Made by a program: the position numbers and the translations under genes. From CAYWFP01 sp964457365 (lineage in GTDB: Bacteria > Planctomycetota > SZUA-567): DNA of 30,365 nt. The stretch lies in the NCBI GenBank assembly GCA_964457365.1, contig CAYWFP010000048.1, positions 1 through 30,365 of the forward strand. The letters are read 5' to 3'. Below, one piece after another: positions 21,604-30,096 of this stretch (the stretch's first letter is position 1; each line of letters begins with the position of its first letter). The notes below the pieces were generated by a model, which did no database searches, was not told the origin of the DNA, and was given only the letters and a program-made list of their open reading frames with translations.

Positions 21604-21975
21604 TCAGGGCCGGTGGGGCCCATGCAGGATCAGCACTCCCGCCACCGCAAGAGGCAGAGCGCCGAATACCGCCAAGGGCAAAACGGCGGGAGAGCATCGC
21701 CAGACGGGCATGATCTTTCCGCCTCCCTGCACTCCGCCTGCTCGTTCAAAATACTTCTGGCACACGCCCCCGCCGAACCGGATTCGCTTTTCCAGCAGAA
21801 ATGGGTTTTTCTCAAGCCCCATGAGCTCAGCGTACCACCGCGGCTTGACCGAGAAGACCACGCATCCGGTCAGATAGAACAGCGCCCAGCAACCGAGAAG
21901 CAGCCCCAGAACGATGAGTCGATACCGTTTGCATCGTCCCGAACAGCAAACCTGTTTGGCCCGATCCTGCGGCAA
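21604..21975 (-). CDS. Small two-helix membrane protein, unknown
   Basis: 123 aa with a TTG start at 21975; CTGGAAGG lies 5 bases upstream, which supports it. Two hydrophobic segments are visible: about 19-41 (LIVLGLLLGCWALFYLTGCVV) abridged as LGLLLGCWALFYL, and about 96-117 (LPLAVFGALPLAVAGVLIL). The loop between them is about 55 residues, with RWYAELMG and a basic RIRFGGG. The N-terminus is Cys- and Arg-rich. I do not recognise a family. It lies 73 bases before (relative to the window) the stop of the kinase-FHA gene on the same strand, so it may be the last gene of that run. Confidence 0.45.
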   Translation of the reverse strand: MPQDRAKQVCCSGRCKRYRLIVLGLLLGCWALFYLTGCVVFSVKPRWYAELMGLEKNPFLLEKRIRFGGGVCQKYFERAGGVQGGGKIMPVWRCSPAVLPLAVFGALPLAVAGVLILHGPHRP

Positions 21976-22048
21976 ATCGACCTTCCAGAGTCAGATCATC
22001 CCGTCCGCGAGTTCGGTCGGCGTCTCTGTTGCGAGCGCCGGTCTGTAA

Positions 22049-23707
22049 TCAAGCCTTCGCTTCGGGCGTGACCGCGTCGGCCCACTTGCCGCAGAGGCAA
22101 TGGTTGACCAGTTGCTGGTGCATGTGCTCGTTGACGCGGTAGAGCTTGATGCACAGCAGCGGCCCCTCCGGCCCCTGAGTCATACCGAGCACCTCGCCCA
22201 TGAACCGGCGCTCCTGGCCTTCGGGGAGGACGATCTCGACCTCGACGCAGACGTTGGCGTCGACCTTCTCCTGCGCGGGGACGAGAATGCCGCCGCGGCC
22301 GATAGGCTTGATGACCCCGTCCTGGAAAACCTCCTCGGGCGGGCAGTAGATCAGCCGGTACCGCAGGGCAATGCCCGAGGGCAGGACTCCGAAGCGCTCC
22401 TTCAGCAGTTTCTGCGTGCGGTGGTCCATCCGCGCCATGCCGGTCAGGGTCTGGTGGTCTTCGCGGTATTCGAGAAAGAAGTGCGCGATCTGGACCAGGT
22501 CGGCCGGCTTGAGCTTGGCGTGGTCGACGAGGTTGCCGTTGACGAAGACGCCCGCGCGCGAACCCAGGTCCCGCAGCGTATAGCCCCCGTCGGGCAGCGG
22601 CTCGATGACCGCGTGCTGGCGCGAGACCGTCTCGTGGCGCAGGCGCAGATCCACCGCCTCGCCGCGGCCGATGACGTGTTTGCGCCGGCCGAGGAGATAT
22701 TCACGGCAGCCTTCTTTCAGCCCGAAGATGCGCAGGTACGAGATCTTCGGCCGGGTCTTCTCGCCGGTCTCGACGTCCTGCCGGGTCATGGCGCTCTCGG
22801 GCCAGATATCGTCGTCGCCGACGCCGAGGTCGGTGGTCTCGCGGAAAACGTCGTTGCTCTGCAGGACCTGGCGCATCTCCTCGGCCGACTCGAAGCGGTT
22901 GCGCTTGTCCGGGGCCATGGCCCGCAGGATCAGCGCCTCCAAGGGCTTCGGCACATCGTTGCGGAAATGAGATGGCGGCGGGAAGGGCTTGCCGATCTGC
23001 TGGATCACCTGGAGCGAGTTCTTGCCCTCGTACGGCGGGCGGCCGGTGAGGCAGTAGTAAAGCACCGCGCCGAGACCGTAGATGTCGGTCTCCTGGGTGA
23101 TCTCGCCGGCGGATTCGAGGGCCTCGGGCGCCATGAAGACGGGGCTGCCGATGATGCCCGCGTCGGTGGTGATCTGGGAGAACTCCGGGTTGGCGATGGC
23201 CTTGGCCATGCCGAAGTCGCAGACCTTGGCCACGCTCTCCTCGTTGACAAGGACGTTGTGCGGCTTGATGTCGCGGTGGAGGATGCCGTCGGCGTGGGCG
23301 GTGGTCAGAGCGCTGGCGACCTGGGCTCCGAAGTGGACGACCTCGTCGACCTTGCCCGGATTGTCCTTGTAGCGCTTGCTCAGGTCCTCGCCGGGAAAGT
23401 GCTCCATCACGAGGTAGCAGAAGTCCTGTTCGATCCCCGCGTCGTAAAAGAGGATGATGTTCGGGTGCATCAGCATCGCGCCGAGGCGGATCTCGCGCAG
23501 GAAGCGTCGCAGCACCTCCTGGTCGGTGTGCAGGTGCGGGCTGATGGTCTTCAGGACGCACTCGCGCCTGAGCAGCGTGTGCTCGGCCAGATACAGAGCG
23601 CCCATCCCGCCCTGGGCGAGAAAACGAACGATCTCGTACTTGCCGACGGTCTGACCGACGAGGCTCTCGGCGCCGGCCTTACGGCATATCGGCTGGTCGT
23701 CGGTCAT
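22049..23707 (-). CDS. Ser/Thr kinase - FHA - PilZ-like fusion protein, paralogue 1
   Basis: 552 aa, no membrane helix. Kinase (about 24-285): LAQGGMGALYLAE, K53, HRDIKPHN with D146, DFG with D164, GSPVFMAPE. FHA (about 330-412): HVIGRGEAVDLRL, SRQHAVI with S362, and GVFVNGN with N390. These residues bind phosphothreonine in FHA domains. The last 100 residues (about 445-540) resemble a PilZ barrel: RYRLIYCPPE, then PIGRGGILVP where a D-x-S-x-G motif would be, VEVEIVLPEGQERRFMGEV-like strands and CIKLYRV. The c-di-GMP motifs RxxxR and D/NxSxxG are not intact, so ligand binding is doubtful. It ends CLCGKW. The ATG has AAAGGAA about 10 bases upstream. It lies 80 bases after its paralogue on the same strand. 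Confidence 0.85.
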   Translation of the reverse strand: MTDDQPICRKAGAESLVGQTVGKYEIVRFLAQGGMGALYLAEHTLLRRECVLKTISPHLHTDQEVLRRFLREIRLGAMLMHPNIILFYDAGIEQDFCYLVMEHFPGEDLSKRYKDNPGKVDEVVHFGAQVASALTTAHADGILHRDIKPHNVLVNEESVAKVCDFGMAKAIANPEFSQITTDAGIIGSPVFMAPEALESAGEITQETDIYGLGAVLYYCLTGRPPYEGKNSLQVIQQIGKPFPPPSHFRNDVPKPLEALILRAMAPDKRNRFESAEEMRQVLQSNDVFRETTDLGVGDDDIWPESAMTRQDVETGEKTRPKISYLRIFGLKEGCREYLLGRRKHVIGRGEAVDLRLRHETVSRQHAVIEPLPDGGYTLRDLGSRAGVFVNGNLVDHAKLKPADLVQIAHFFLEYREDHQTLTGMARMDHRTQKLLKERFGVLPSGIALRYRLIYCPPEEVFQDGVIKPIGRGGILVPAQEKVDANVCVEVEIVLPEGQERRFMGEVLGMTQGPEGPLLCIKLYRVNEHMHQQLVNHCLCGKWADAVTPEAKA

Positions 23708-23787
23708 GAGGTCGCGTTCCTTTGCATTCCCTCGCCCGGGGCCCCCGTCAGTGTAGGCTTCCGGACGGATCTGTCAATGCGAGGCAT

Positions 23788-25434
23788 TCAGAGATCCCGG
23801 GCCTTGCGCCACTTGCCGCAGAGGCAGTAGGTGATCAACTCCTCGCGCGACTCAGGCTCGACGCGGTAGAGCTTGAGACACATGAACCGCTCGTTCCGTC
23901 CTTGCACCAGCCCCACCAGCTTGCCGAAGAAGTTGCGCTGGTGCCCGTCCGGCCACGTCAACTCAATCTCGATGCAGACGGTTTCCTCCTCCAACTCATC
24001 GGGATTGTCGGCCAGGACGAGAAGACCGCCATGACCGACGCGGTGACCGACGCCGGGGCGGAAGATCGTCTCCGGAGGGCAATGGACCAGCCGATAGCGC
24101 AGATGCATGCTCTCCGGGAGCAATCCGTATGGTTCGCGCAGGATCGCCGAAGACATCGGATCGGTCTCGAGGCCGCCGGCAATGGTCTTGTCGTCGTTGT
24201 GGTACTCCAGCAGGAAATGGGTGATCCGAACGGTATCGCCCGGATGCAGGATCTTCTGCTCGACCGGCTCGCCGTTGACGAAGACTCCCGCGCGCGAGCC
24301 GCTGTCCAGAAGGCGGAAAGAGTCGCCCTCGGGACGCAGCACCGCATGCTGACGGGAGACCGTCTCGTGTTCAAGCCGCAGGTCCGCGTTCTCCGCCCGG
24401 CCGACGAGGTGCTCGCGGTGAACGAGCACGTACTCGCAGCAGCCCTGGTTGAGGCCGAAGACGCGCAGGTACGGCTGCTTGGTCTTCGTCTTCGACGCAA
24501 TGAGCTCCGTGTCCCCGGTCAGCGAGTGTGCCGCGGCCCCGACGGTGCCCTTGAGCACGTTGTCGCTCTCGAGCGCCGCGCGCATGTCCTGGATCGTCTC
24601 GTAGCGTTTCTCCGGGTCCGGATCCATCGCCGTCAGCACCACCCGTTCGAGCTCCGGCGGCACGTCGGCGCGCAGCTCCGAAGGATGCGGAAACGGCCCG
24701 CCGATCTGGCGCACCACCTCGACGGGATTCCGCCCGGAGAAGGGACCGCGCCCGGTGAGGCAGAAGTAGAGCACCGTCCCCACGCCATAGATGTCGGTAC
24801 GGGCGGTGATGCTGCCGGCGCCGAGGAGATTCTCCGGGGCCATGAACGCGGGGCTCCCGAGGACCCGGTCGTGCGTGGTGATCGACTTGAAGGCGGGGTT
24901 GCCGAGCGCCTTGGCCAGGCCGAAGTCGCAGACCTTGATGACGCCGCGGCCGTTCATCAGGACGTTCTGCGGCTTGATGTCGCGGTGGAGAATGCCGTCA
25001 GCGTGCGCGGCGGCGAGCGCGCTGGTGAGTTGCGTACCGATGTGGGCGACGCTGTCGATCGGCGCGGGCGAGCCGAGGAACCGCTTGCCCAAGTCGCGGC
25101 TCTCGAAGTATTCCATGACGAGATAACAGAACCCCTTCTCCACGCCCGCGTCGTGGAAGAGGATGATGTTCGGATGCATCAGCATCGCACCGAGGCGGAT
25201 CTCGCGCAGGAAGCGGTCGAGCACCTCGCTGGCGGTGCCGGGCTCGGGACGAATGGTTTTCATCACGCTCTCGCGCCGCAGCAACTGGTGCCGCACGCGG
25301 TACAGCTCGCCCATGCCGCCGCGGGCGAGAAACTCGACGATCTCGTACTGGCCGGTCTTCTTGCCGACCAGGCGCACCGCAGCGGTGTCGCTGCGGGGGC
25401 GTTCGCTGAAGGTGTCGTGACCGTTATCCGCCAT
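23788..25434 (-). CDS. Ser/Thr kinase - FHA - PilZ-like fusion protein, paralogue 2
   Basis: 548 aa and colinear with the paralogue downstream. Kinase (about 30-292): LARGGMGELY, K59, HRDIKPQN with D152, DFG with D170, GSPAFMAPE. FHA (about 322-412): HLVGRAENADLRL, SRQHAVL, GVFVNGE. PilZ-like region (about 445-535): RYRLVHCPPE, HRVGHGGLLVL, IEIELTWPDGHQ and CLKLYRV, ending YCLCGKW. As in the paralogue, the c-di-GMP binding motifs are altered. No membrane helix; cytoplasmic. A weak ribosome site precedes the ATG. A candidate promoter lies at 25487-25514. The pair arose by tandem duplication and could form a cascade or heterodimer through FHA recognition of phosphorylated threonine. That last point is inference from domain chemistry. 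Confidence 0.85.
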   Translation of the reverse strand: MADNGHDTFSERPRSDTAAVRLVGKKTGQYEIVEFLARGGMGELYRVRHQLLRRESVMKTIRPEPGTASEVLDRFLREIRLGAMLMHPNIILFHDAGVEKGFCYLVMEYFESRDLGKRFLGSPAPIDSVAHIGTQLTSALAAAHADGILHRDIKPQNVLMNGRGVIKVCDFGLAKALGNPAFKSITTHDRVLGSPAFMAPENLLGAGSITARTDIYGVGTVLYFCLTGRGPFSGRNPVEVVRQIGGPFPHPSELRADVPPELERVVLTAMDPDPEKRYETIQDMRAALESDNVLKGTVGAAAHSLTGDTELIASKTKTKQPYLRVFGLNQGCCEYVLVHREHLVGRAENADLRLEHETVSRQHAVLRPEGDSFRLLDSGSRAGVFVNGEPVEQKILHPGDTVRITHFLLEYHNDDKTIAGGLETDPMSSAILREPYGLLPESMHLRYRLVHCPPETIFRPGVGHRVGHGGLLVLADNPDELEEETVCIEIELTWPDGHQRNFFGKLVGLVQGRNERFMCLKLYRVEPESREELITYCLCGKWRKARDL

Positions 25435-25486
25435 GTTCGCCGTATCTGTTTGCCTGCAACAGAGTTATTGAGTCCGCCATCACACC

Positions 25487-25514
25487 AGTATAATCGCTTT
25501 CGCCCAGGACTCAA
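25487..25514 (-). promoter_or_regulatory. Candidate promoter of the kinase-FHA-PilZ pair
   Basis: Minus strand TTGAGT (25514-25509), 16-base spacer, TATACT (25492-25487). Its -10 box overlaps a plus-strand TATAAT, so the two divergent promoters may exclude each other. Confidence 0.4.
25489..25494 (+). promoter_or_regulatory. Perfect -10 box upstream of the envelope gene cluster
   Basis: TATAAT on the plus strand, about 145 bases before the GT4 start. A -35 box at normal spacing is poor (TTGAGT at 15 bases). It may need an activator or be accidental. Confidence 0.35.
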
Positions 25515-25639
25515 GGTCGGAAAACCGGATTGCGGCCACCAGAATGCTTTCGTCGGAGATCCGGTTGTGCCACCGCGCCGGATGGATATACTGTACGCTT
25601 CAGACCACGCCCGGGACGAAGTCCCGGCGAAACATCGGA

Positions 25640-26764
25640 ATGGATATGAGCGACCGGCATACTATCGTCCATCTCTCCACGGCCACCACCTGGCGCGGCG
25701 GCGAACAGCAGGCGCTCTACCTCGCGCGGGGATTGCAGCAGTGCGACGTGCCGACGCTGGTCGTCGCCCAGCCGGAGTCTCCGATGCGGCAGCGCTGCGC
25801 CGAAGCGGGGCTGCGCGCGGAGACGCTACGCATGCGCGGGGAGTGGGACATCCTGGCGGCGTGGCAGCTCAGCCGCCTGCTCAAACGCGAACGCGCAATC
25901 CTGGTACACGCACACGACGCGCACGGCGTCAGCCTCGCCGCCCGCGCGGGACGGTGGGCCGGATGCAAGCGCATCTGCACGCGGCGGGTGGACTTCAAGC
26001 TCAACAGCGCGCGCAAGTACCGCCGCCTCGACCACGTCATCTGCATCTCGCGGGCAATCCTGGATATCTGCGCCGAGGCGGGGGTGCCGCGCGAGATGAT
26101 GAGCATCGTTCCGAGCGGGATCGACCTCGACCGAATCCGTAACGACAAGACCGATACCAAAACAGTCCGCCGCGAACTGGGCGAGGAGAAGGAGAAGCGG
26201 CTGATCGTGCTCAATGTCGCGAGCCTGACCGACCACAAGGGGCAGAAGTATCTCGTCGAGGCGATGCCGGATATTCTCATGAAGGTGCCGCAGGCCCTCT
26301 TCGTCATCGTCGGGGCGGGTGAACTCGAACAGGAATTGAAGATTCAGGCGAGGCAACTGGCGCTGGATACGGATGTACTCGTCTTCACCGGCTTCCGTGA
26401 CGATGTGCCGGGACTGTTGCGCGCGTGCGATCTCTTCGTCATGTCGAGCCATCTGGAAGGGCTGTGCACCTCGGTCATGGACGCCATGGCCGCCGGGAAA
26501 GCGGTCGTGGCCACCGACGCCGGGGGCCTTCCCGAAATCGTCGCACATGAACAGACCGGCTTGATCATACCTGCGAAAAGCCCACAAGCCCTTGTCGAAG
26601 CTGTTGTTACGCTGCTAAAAGAACGCAAGCGGCGCCTCAAGCTCGGCGAAGCAGGTGCCCGTAAGGCCTTGTCGGAATTCGGGTTCGAAAGAATGGTCGA
26701 GAAAACCCGTACGATATACGAACAACTCGCCATTATCCGAACCAGCGAGGCTATTGATCCGTAA
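25640..26764 (+). CDS. Glycosyltransferase family 4 (GT-B)
   Basis: 374 aa from the ATG at 25640; ATG 25646 is equally possible, while the frame's first ATG (25544) gives an N-terminus unlike the family. N-terminal domain: IVHLSTATTWRGGEQQALYLARGL, with the GGEQ loop found in LPS-type GT4 enzymes. C-terminal domain: VLNVASLTDHKGQKYLVEA, VIVGAGELE, VFTGFRDDVPGLLRACDLFV (abridged) and the donor-binding E-x7-E region SHLEGLCTSVMDAMAAGKAVVATDAGG (abridged: EGLCTSVMDAM). It transfers a sugar from a nucleotide donor at the cytoplasmic face of the membrane; the exact sugar cannot be read from sequence. Position ahead of the LptF/LptG-type and MsbA-like genes suggests a role in LPS core synthesis. 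Confidence 0.88.
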   Translation: MDMSDRHTIVHLSTATTWRGGEQQALYLARGLQQCDVPTLVVAQPESPMRQRCAEAGLRAETLRMRGEWDILAAWQLSRLLKRERAILVHAHDAHGVSLAARAGRWAGCKRICTRRVDFKLNSARKYRRLDHVICISRAILDICAEAGVPREMMSIVPSGIDLDRIRNDKTDTKTVRRELGEEKEKRLIVLNVASLTDHKGQKYLVEAMPDILMKVPQALFVIVGAGELEQELKIQARQLALDTDVLVFTGFRDDVPGLLRACDLFVMSSHLEGLCTSVMDAMAAGKAVVATDAGGLPEIVAHEQTGLIIPAKSPQALVEAVVTLLKERKRRLKLGEAGARKALSEFGFERMVEKTRTIYEQLAIIRTSEAIDP

Positions 26765-26889
26765 AGCGCGAAACGTACGATAGATAGTGCCGGTCGCGCT
26801 TGTGCGGCCCTGGTTGATTTATCCACACGGATTCCCATTCCGTCCGTTTCCCTGCCAGCCGCACGGCGAGTCGGGGAGAAGAGACGTTT

Positions 26890-28140
26890 ATGCTCATCAC
26901 GCTGCCGCTCTACATCATGCGCGAACTCGGGAAGGCGCTGGGGCTGGCGTTGTTCATCTTCTCGTTCCTGCTGGTCGCCTTCTATATCGGTCAACTCGCG
27001 CGCGAGGGGGTGACGCTGCTGACGGTTCTGAGCATGCTGCCGTTGATGCTGCCGCTGATCAGCCACCAGGTATTGCCGCTGACCATCGTCACCGGCGTCC
27101 TGATCTGCTACGGACGTCTCTCGGCGACGAACCAGTTCATGGCCGCGCTGGCCAGCGGAATCCGCCCGGAGTGGTTGATCGTGCCGGCGCTCACCATCGC
27201 CCTGCTGGCTTCGATTATCACGGTATTTCTCAACGCCGGACCGCTGACGCGGTCGGTAGGGGTGATTGAGCGCGCGGTTCTCTCCGACCGGACGGTCATA
27301 CTCGAACACCAACTCCAGCGCCCGGGAAGCTTCGTCTTTCGGCTCCAGGACGGGCAGGACCTGGCGATCAGCCGCCTGCCGCGGCGCTGGGACGAGAAGA
27401 ACCGCGACGGCATCGACATCATCGAGTACCATACCCGGCGCTACCGCGACGCGGCGCCCACAGCCGACGATCTCTGGGACGAGCGCTACCCCTACCCCAA
27501 GTCACGCTACCTGGCCAAACATCACCGCATCCGCCTGCGCGAGAACGACGAGGGCAAGCTCTTCGTTCACGCCGCCTGTCAGGACTCGTTGGGGATGGAC
27601 CTTACCGACCGGGCATCGATCCCCTTCGGCGCCGGACGCAGTCAACACCGTTGGCCCCTGCCGGATCTGGACAGCCCCAACGACGTCATCACCAACGACC
27701 GCCTCGCCTTCATGGGCTTCGACCTGCTGGTGGAAAAGCTGACCGAAGCCAAAGAGATGATCATGCAGACGCGAGTGGCGCTGCGCGCGGCGGAGTACGA
27801 GAATCCCGAACGGGTCGGCTGGATCGAGCGCCAACTCGATGACTGGCAAAGCAGTTATAACAAACGCGTTGCCGAGATCCATCTCAAGCTGGCGATGTCC
27901 TTCTCCTGCATTTTCTTCGCCGTCTTCGCCACGCCGCTGGCGCTGGCCACCCGGCGTCAGAGCACGATGATGGGCTTCGTCATCGGCATCGGCCTCGCGG
28001 CGGCCTACTATCTGGTCACCAAGGCCTTCCACGGAGCCGTTCGCGACGGAAACCTCGGATGGTACATGCTCTGGGTACCCAACGGACTGCTGCTCTTATT
28101 GGGTTTCTGCTTCTGGACCTACGGTCAGAGAACGGGCTGA
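26890..28140 (+). CDS. LptF/LptG-family permease (first of pair)
   Basis: 416 aa. Three N-terminal membrane helices (about 13-35, 44-72, 98-118), a long periplasmic part (about 125-330) and three C-terminal helices (about 337-355, 360-378, 386-408) match the LptF/LptG (YjgP/YjgQ) plan. The re-entry into the membrane, KRVAEIHLKLAMSFSCIFFAVF with TPLAL, is typical. Such subunits pair in an ABC transporter (LptB2FG) that lifts LPS out of the inner membrane to the Lpt bridge. Being first of the pair suggests LptF, but the two are hard to tell apart. GGGGAG is 11 bases before the ATG. The second subunit follows after one base. LptB, LptA and LptC are not in the window. Confidence 0.85.
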   Translation: MLITLPLYIMRELGKALGLALFIFSFLLVAFYIGQLAREGVTLLTVLSMLPLMLPLISHQVLPLTIVTGVLICYGRLSATNQFMAALASGIRPEWLIVPALTIALLASIITVFLNAGPLTRSVGVIERAVLSDRTVILEHQLQRPGSFVFRLQDGQDLAISRLPRRWDEKNRDGIDIIEYHTRRYRDAAPTADDLWDERYPYPKSRYLAKHHRIRLRENDEGKLFVHAACQDSLGMDLTDRASIPFGAGRSQHRWPLPDLDSPNDVITNDRLAFMGFDLLVEKLTEAKEMIMQTRVALRAAEYENPERVGWIERQLDDWQSSYNKRVAEIHLKLAMSFSCIFFAVFATPLALATRRQSTMMGFVIGIGLAAAYYLVTKAFHGAVRDGNLGWYMLWVPNGLLLLLGFCFWTYGQRTG

Positions 28141-28141
28141 G

Positions 28142-29281
28142 ATGCTGCGACCGCTGCTGCTGCCGCGCTCGGACAGCTACTTCGCGAGGGAATTCCTGCT
28201 CATGTGCCTGGCCGTCTTCTTCGGCATGGTGGCGCTGATCATCATCGGCGACGCGTTCCAGCAAGCGGACGAGTTCACTGACTACGCACAGAAGAGCGGT
28301 GTCGGCGTGGTCACGGTACTGCTGATGCTGTTGAACTATTATGCCGCCTTCGCGCCGGTGATCGTGCTGCAATGGTTGATGCCGCTGGTAATGCTGCTGG
28401 CGGCGGTGATCGTCATCACCAAGAGCAGCAATTACAACGAGTATACGGTGCTGCGCGCCTCCGGCATCTCCCTGCAGCGCGCGGCGCTTCCGTTTCTCTT
28501 CGTTGCGCTGGCGATCAGTTACGTATCTTCGCTAACGCGGGACCTGTACCTGCCGCACCTGATCCGGCGCAAGGCCGCCATCAGCAACCGGATTCGCCCG
28601 CGCTCAAAACGCCCGGTCAAGGTCGCACTCCGCGACGGCGAAACCTTCCATATCGTCGCCATGGGCCACTTCGACAGCAAAGCGGGTACCGCACATAATC
28701 TGCGCATCGAGATCCGCCGCCTTGACGATTTCTACAACGGCGAAAACACCTATGATGTCTATGCCGCCCACAGCGCCGCGCTGCAACCGGCCGCCGAAGC
28801 CAACGACGAGCACCGCAACCAGTGGACGCCGGAGAAAGGCGCGCGCCACCTGGTGCAGGGAAAATGGCAGCGCCTTTTGGCCGCGTGGGAAGAACCAGTG
28901 CCGACGCTGGTGACGCGGGCCATGCTCGAGCGACATGCGTTGGGCATGGCGATCATGACTTGGAACGACCTTAATCGCCTCGCGGAAGATCTGGATGTGC
29001 GCATGGAACGCGAGAAGCGCCGCGCCGAACCATGGATGACCCCGTTGATTCTACTGGTGGCATTCCCGCTGATCCTGCGCGCCATCTCCCGCGGAGAGGA
29101 GCCCAACTACATCCTCAACGTTCTCGCCGGCACCGCCGTCTGCGGCGCGTTCTATGTCCTGCAGATGGTCTTCGAGGGCTGGGGCGAGCAGGAGTGGATC
29201 CGGCCGATGGTGGCGGCCTGGCTGCCGCACCTGATCTTCGTCGGCGTCGGCGTCTGGGTCTATCCCCGCATCGAACAGTAG
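28142..29281 (+). CDS. LptF/LptG-family permease (second of pair)
   Basis: 379 aa with the same three-helix / periplasmic domain / three-helix plan as the gene before it, which ends one base upstream, so the two are surely co-translated. N-terminal REFLLMCLAVFFGMVALIIIGDAF (abridged) and VVIVITKSSNYNEYTVLRASG-type text (YTVLRASGISLQRAALP) are characteristic: the 'E..alra.Gis......P' motif of YjgP/YjgQ proteins. C-terminal helices begin WMTPLILLVAFPLIL. It forms the membrane heterodimer for LPS extraction with the previous gene product. By order it would be LptG. The following GT2 gene starts 23 bases downstream. Confidence 0.87.
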   Translation: MLRPLLLPRSDSYFAREFLLMCLAVFFGMVALIIIGDAFQQADEFTDYAQKSGVGVVTVLLMLLNYYAAFAPVIVLQWLMPLVMLLAAVIVITKSSNYNEYTVLRASGISLQRAALPFLFVALAISYVSSLTRDLYLPHLIRRKAAISNRIRPRSKRPVKVALRDGETFHIVAMGHFDSKAGTAHNLRIEIRRLDDFYNGENTYDVYAAHSAALQPAAEANDEHRNQWTPEKGARHLVQGKWQRLLAAWEEPVPTLVTRAMLERHALGMAIMTWNDLNRLAEDLDVRMEREKRRAEPWMTPLILLVAFPLILRAISRGEEPNYILNVLAGTAVCGAFYVLQMVFEGWGEQEWIRPMVAAWLPHLIFVGVGVWVYPRIEQ

Positions 29282-29304
29282 GTCCGTCGATCGGAAGGCG
29301 CGCC

Positions 29305-30096
29305 ATGCCGAAGCTCAGCGTGATCGTCCCCTGTAAGAACGAAGAGGCCAACATCCGCGCCTGCCTGGAGACAGTCAAGTGGGCCGACGAGATCTTCGTC
29401 GTCGACTCCGGCTCGACCGACCGCACCATGGATATCGCCCGCGAGTACACCAACCGCGTGGTTTATCATCCTTACGTGAACTCCGCCGCGCAGAAGAACT
29501 GGGCTATCCCGCAGGCCGCGCACGAGTGGGTGATGATCATCGACTGCGACGAACGCGCCACGCCGCAATTGCAGCGCGAGATCCGCGAGATCCTGCAGGG
29601 AGATCCGGAGTTCGACGGCTACGTCATTCGCCGGCGCAACTGGTTCTTCGGCAAGCCGATCCGCTACTGCGGCTGGGACGGCGACCGGGTGCTGCGACTG
29701 TGGAAGCGCGACCTGGGACGCTACGAGGAGAAGCACGTCCACGCCAATGTCGTCGTCTCCACCGGCCGCGTGGGCCACCTGCGCGGGGAACTCGAACACC
29801 ACACCTACCGCTCCTTCGACCAGTACCTCGAGAAGTTCGGACGCTACACCACCTGGGGCGCGCTGGACCTGCAGGAGCGAGGCAAGCGCCCCTCGGCCTG
29901 GAACCTGCTGGCGCGGCCGTTCTTCCGCTTCTTCCGCATGTACCTGCTGCGTCGGGGTTTTCTCGACGGCAAGGCCGGGCTGATCCTCTGCGGGCTGGCC
30001 GGCTTCAACGTCTTCGTAAAATACGCCAAGCTCTGGGCGATCCTGCGCGCCGAGGCGGGCGAGCCGGAGGTGGAGAAAGGGCAAACCGAATGGTAA
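29305..30096 (+). CDS. Glycosyltransferase family 2, WaaE/KdtX-like
   Basis: 263 aa; start at 29305 with GGAAGG 6 bases upstream, while the frame's earlier start lies inside the permease gene. GT-A fold signatures: LSVIVPCKNEEANIRACLE at the N-terminus, ADEIFVVDSGSTDRTMDIA, and the DxD-type metal/donor site in IIDCDERATPQL. The 'WADEI.VVDSGSTD.T' block and RRNWFFGKPIRYCGW with D-x-RVLRLWKR are typical of WaaE/KdtX enzymes that add glucose to LPS core heptose. The C-terminal hydrophobic/basic helices (FFRFFRMYLLRRGFLDG) suggest membrane association. Placement between LPS export genes agrees with a core-oligosaccharide role. The exact sugar is unknown. The next ATG overlaps its stop by 7 bases. 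Confidence 0.88.
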   Translation: MPKLSVIVPCKNEEANIRACLETVKWADEIFVVDSGSTDRTMDIAREYTNRVVYHPYVNSAAQKNWAIPQAAHEWVMIIDCDERATPQLQREIREILQGDPEFDGYVIRRRNWFFGKPIRYCGWDGDRVLRLWKRDLGRYEEKHVHANVVVSTGRVGHLRGELEHHTYRSFDQYLEKFGRYTTWGALDLQERGKRPSAWNLLARPFFRFFRMYLLRRGFLDGKAGLILCGLAGFNVFVKYAKLWAILRAEAGEPEVEKGQTEW

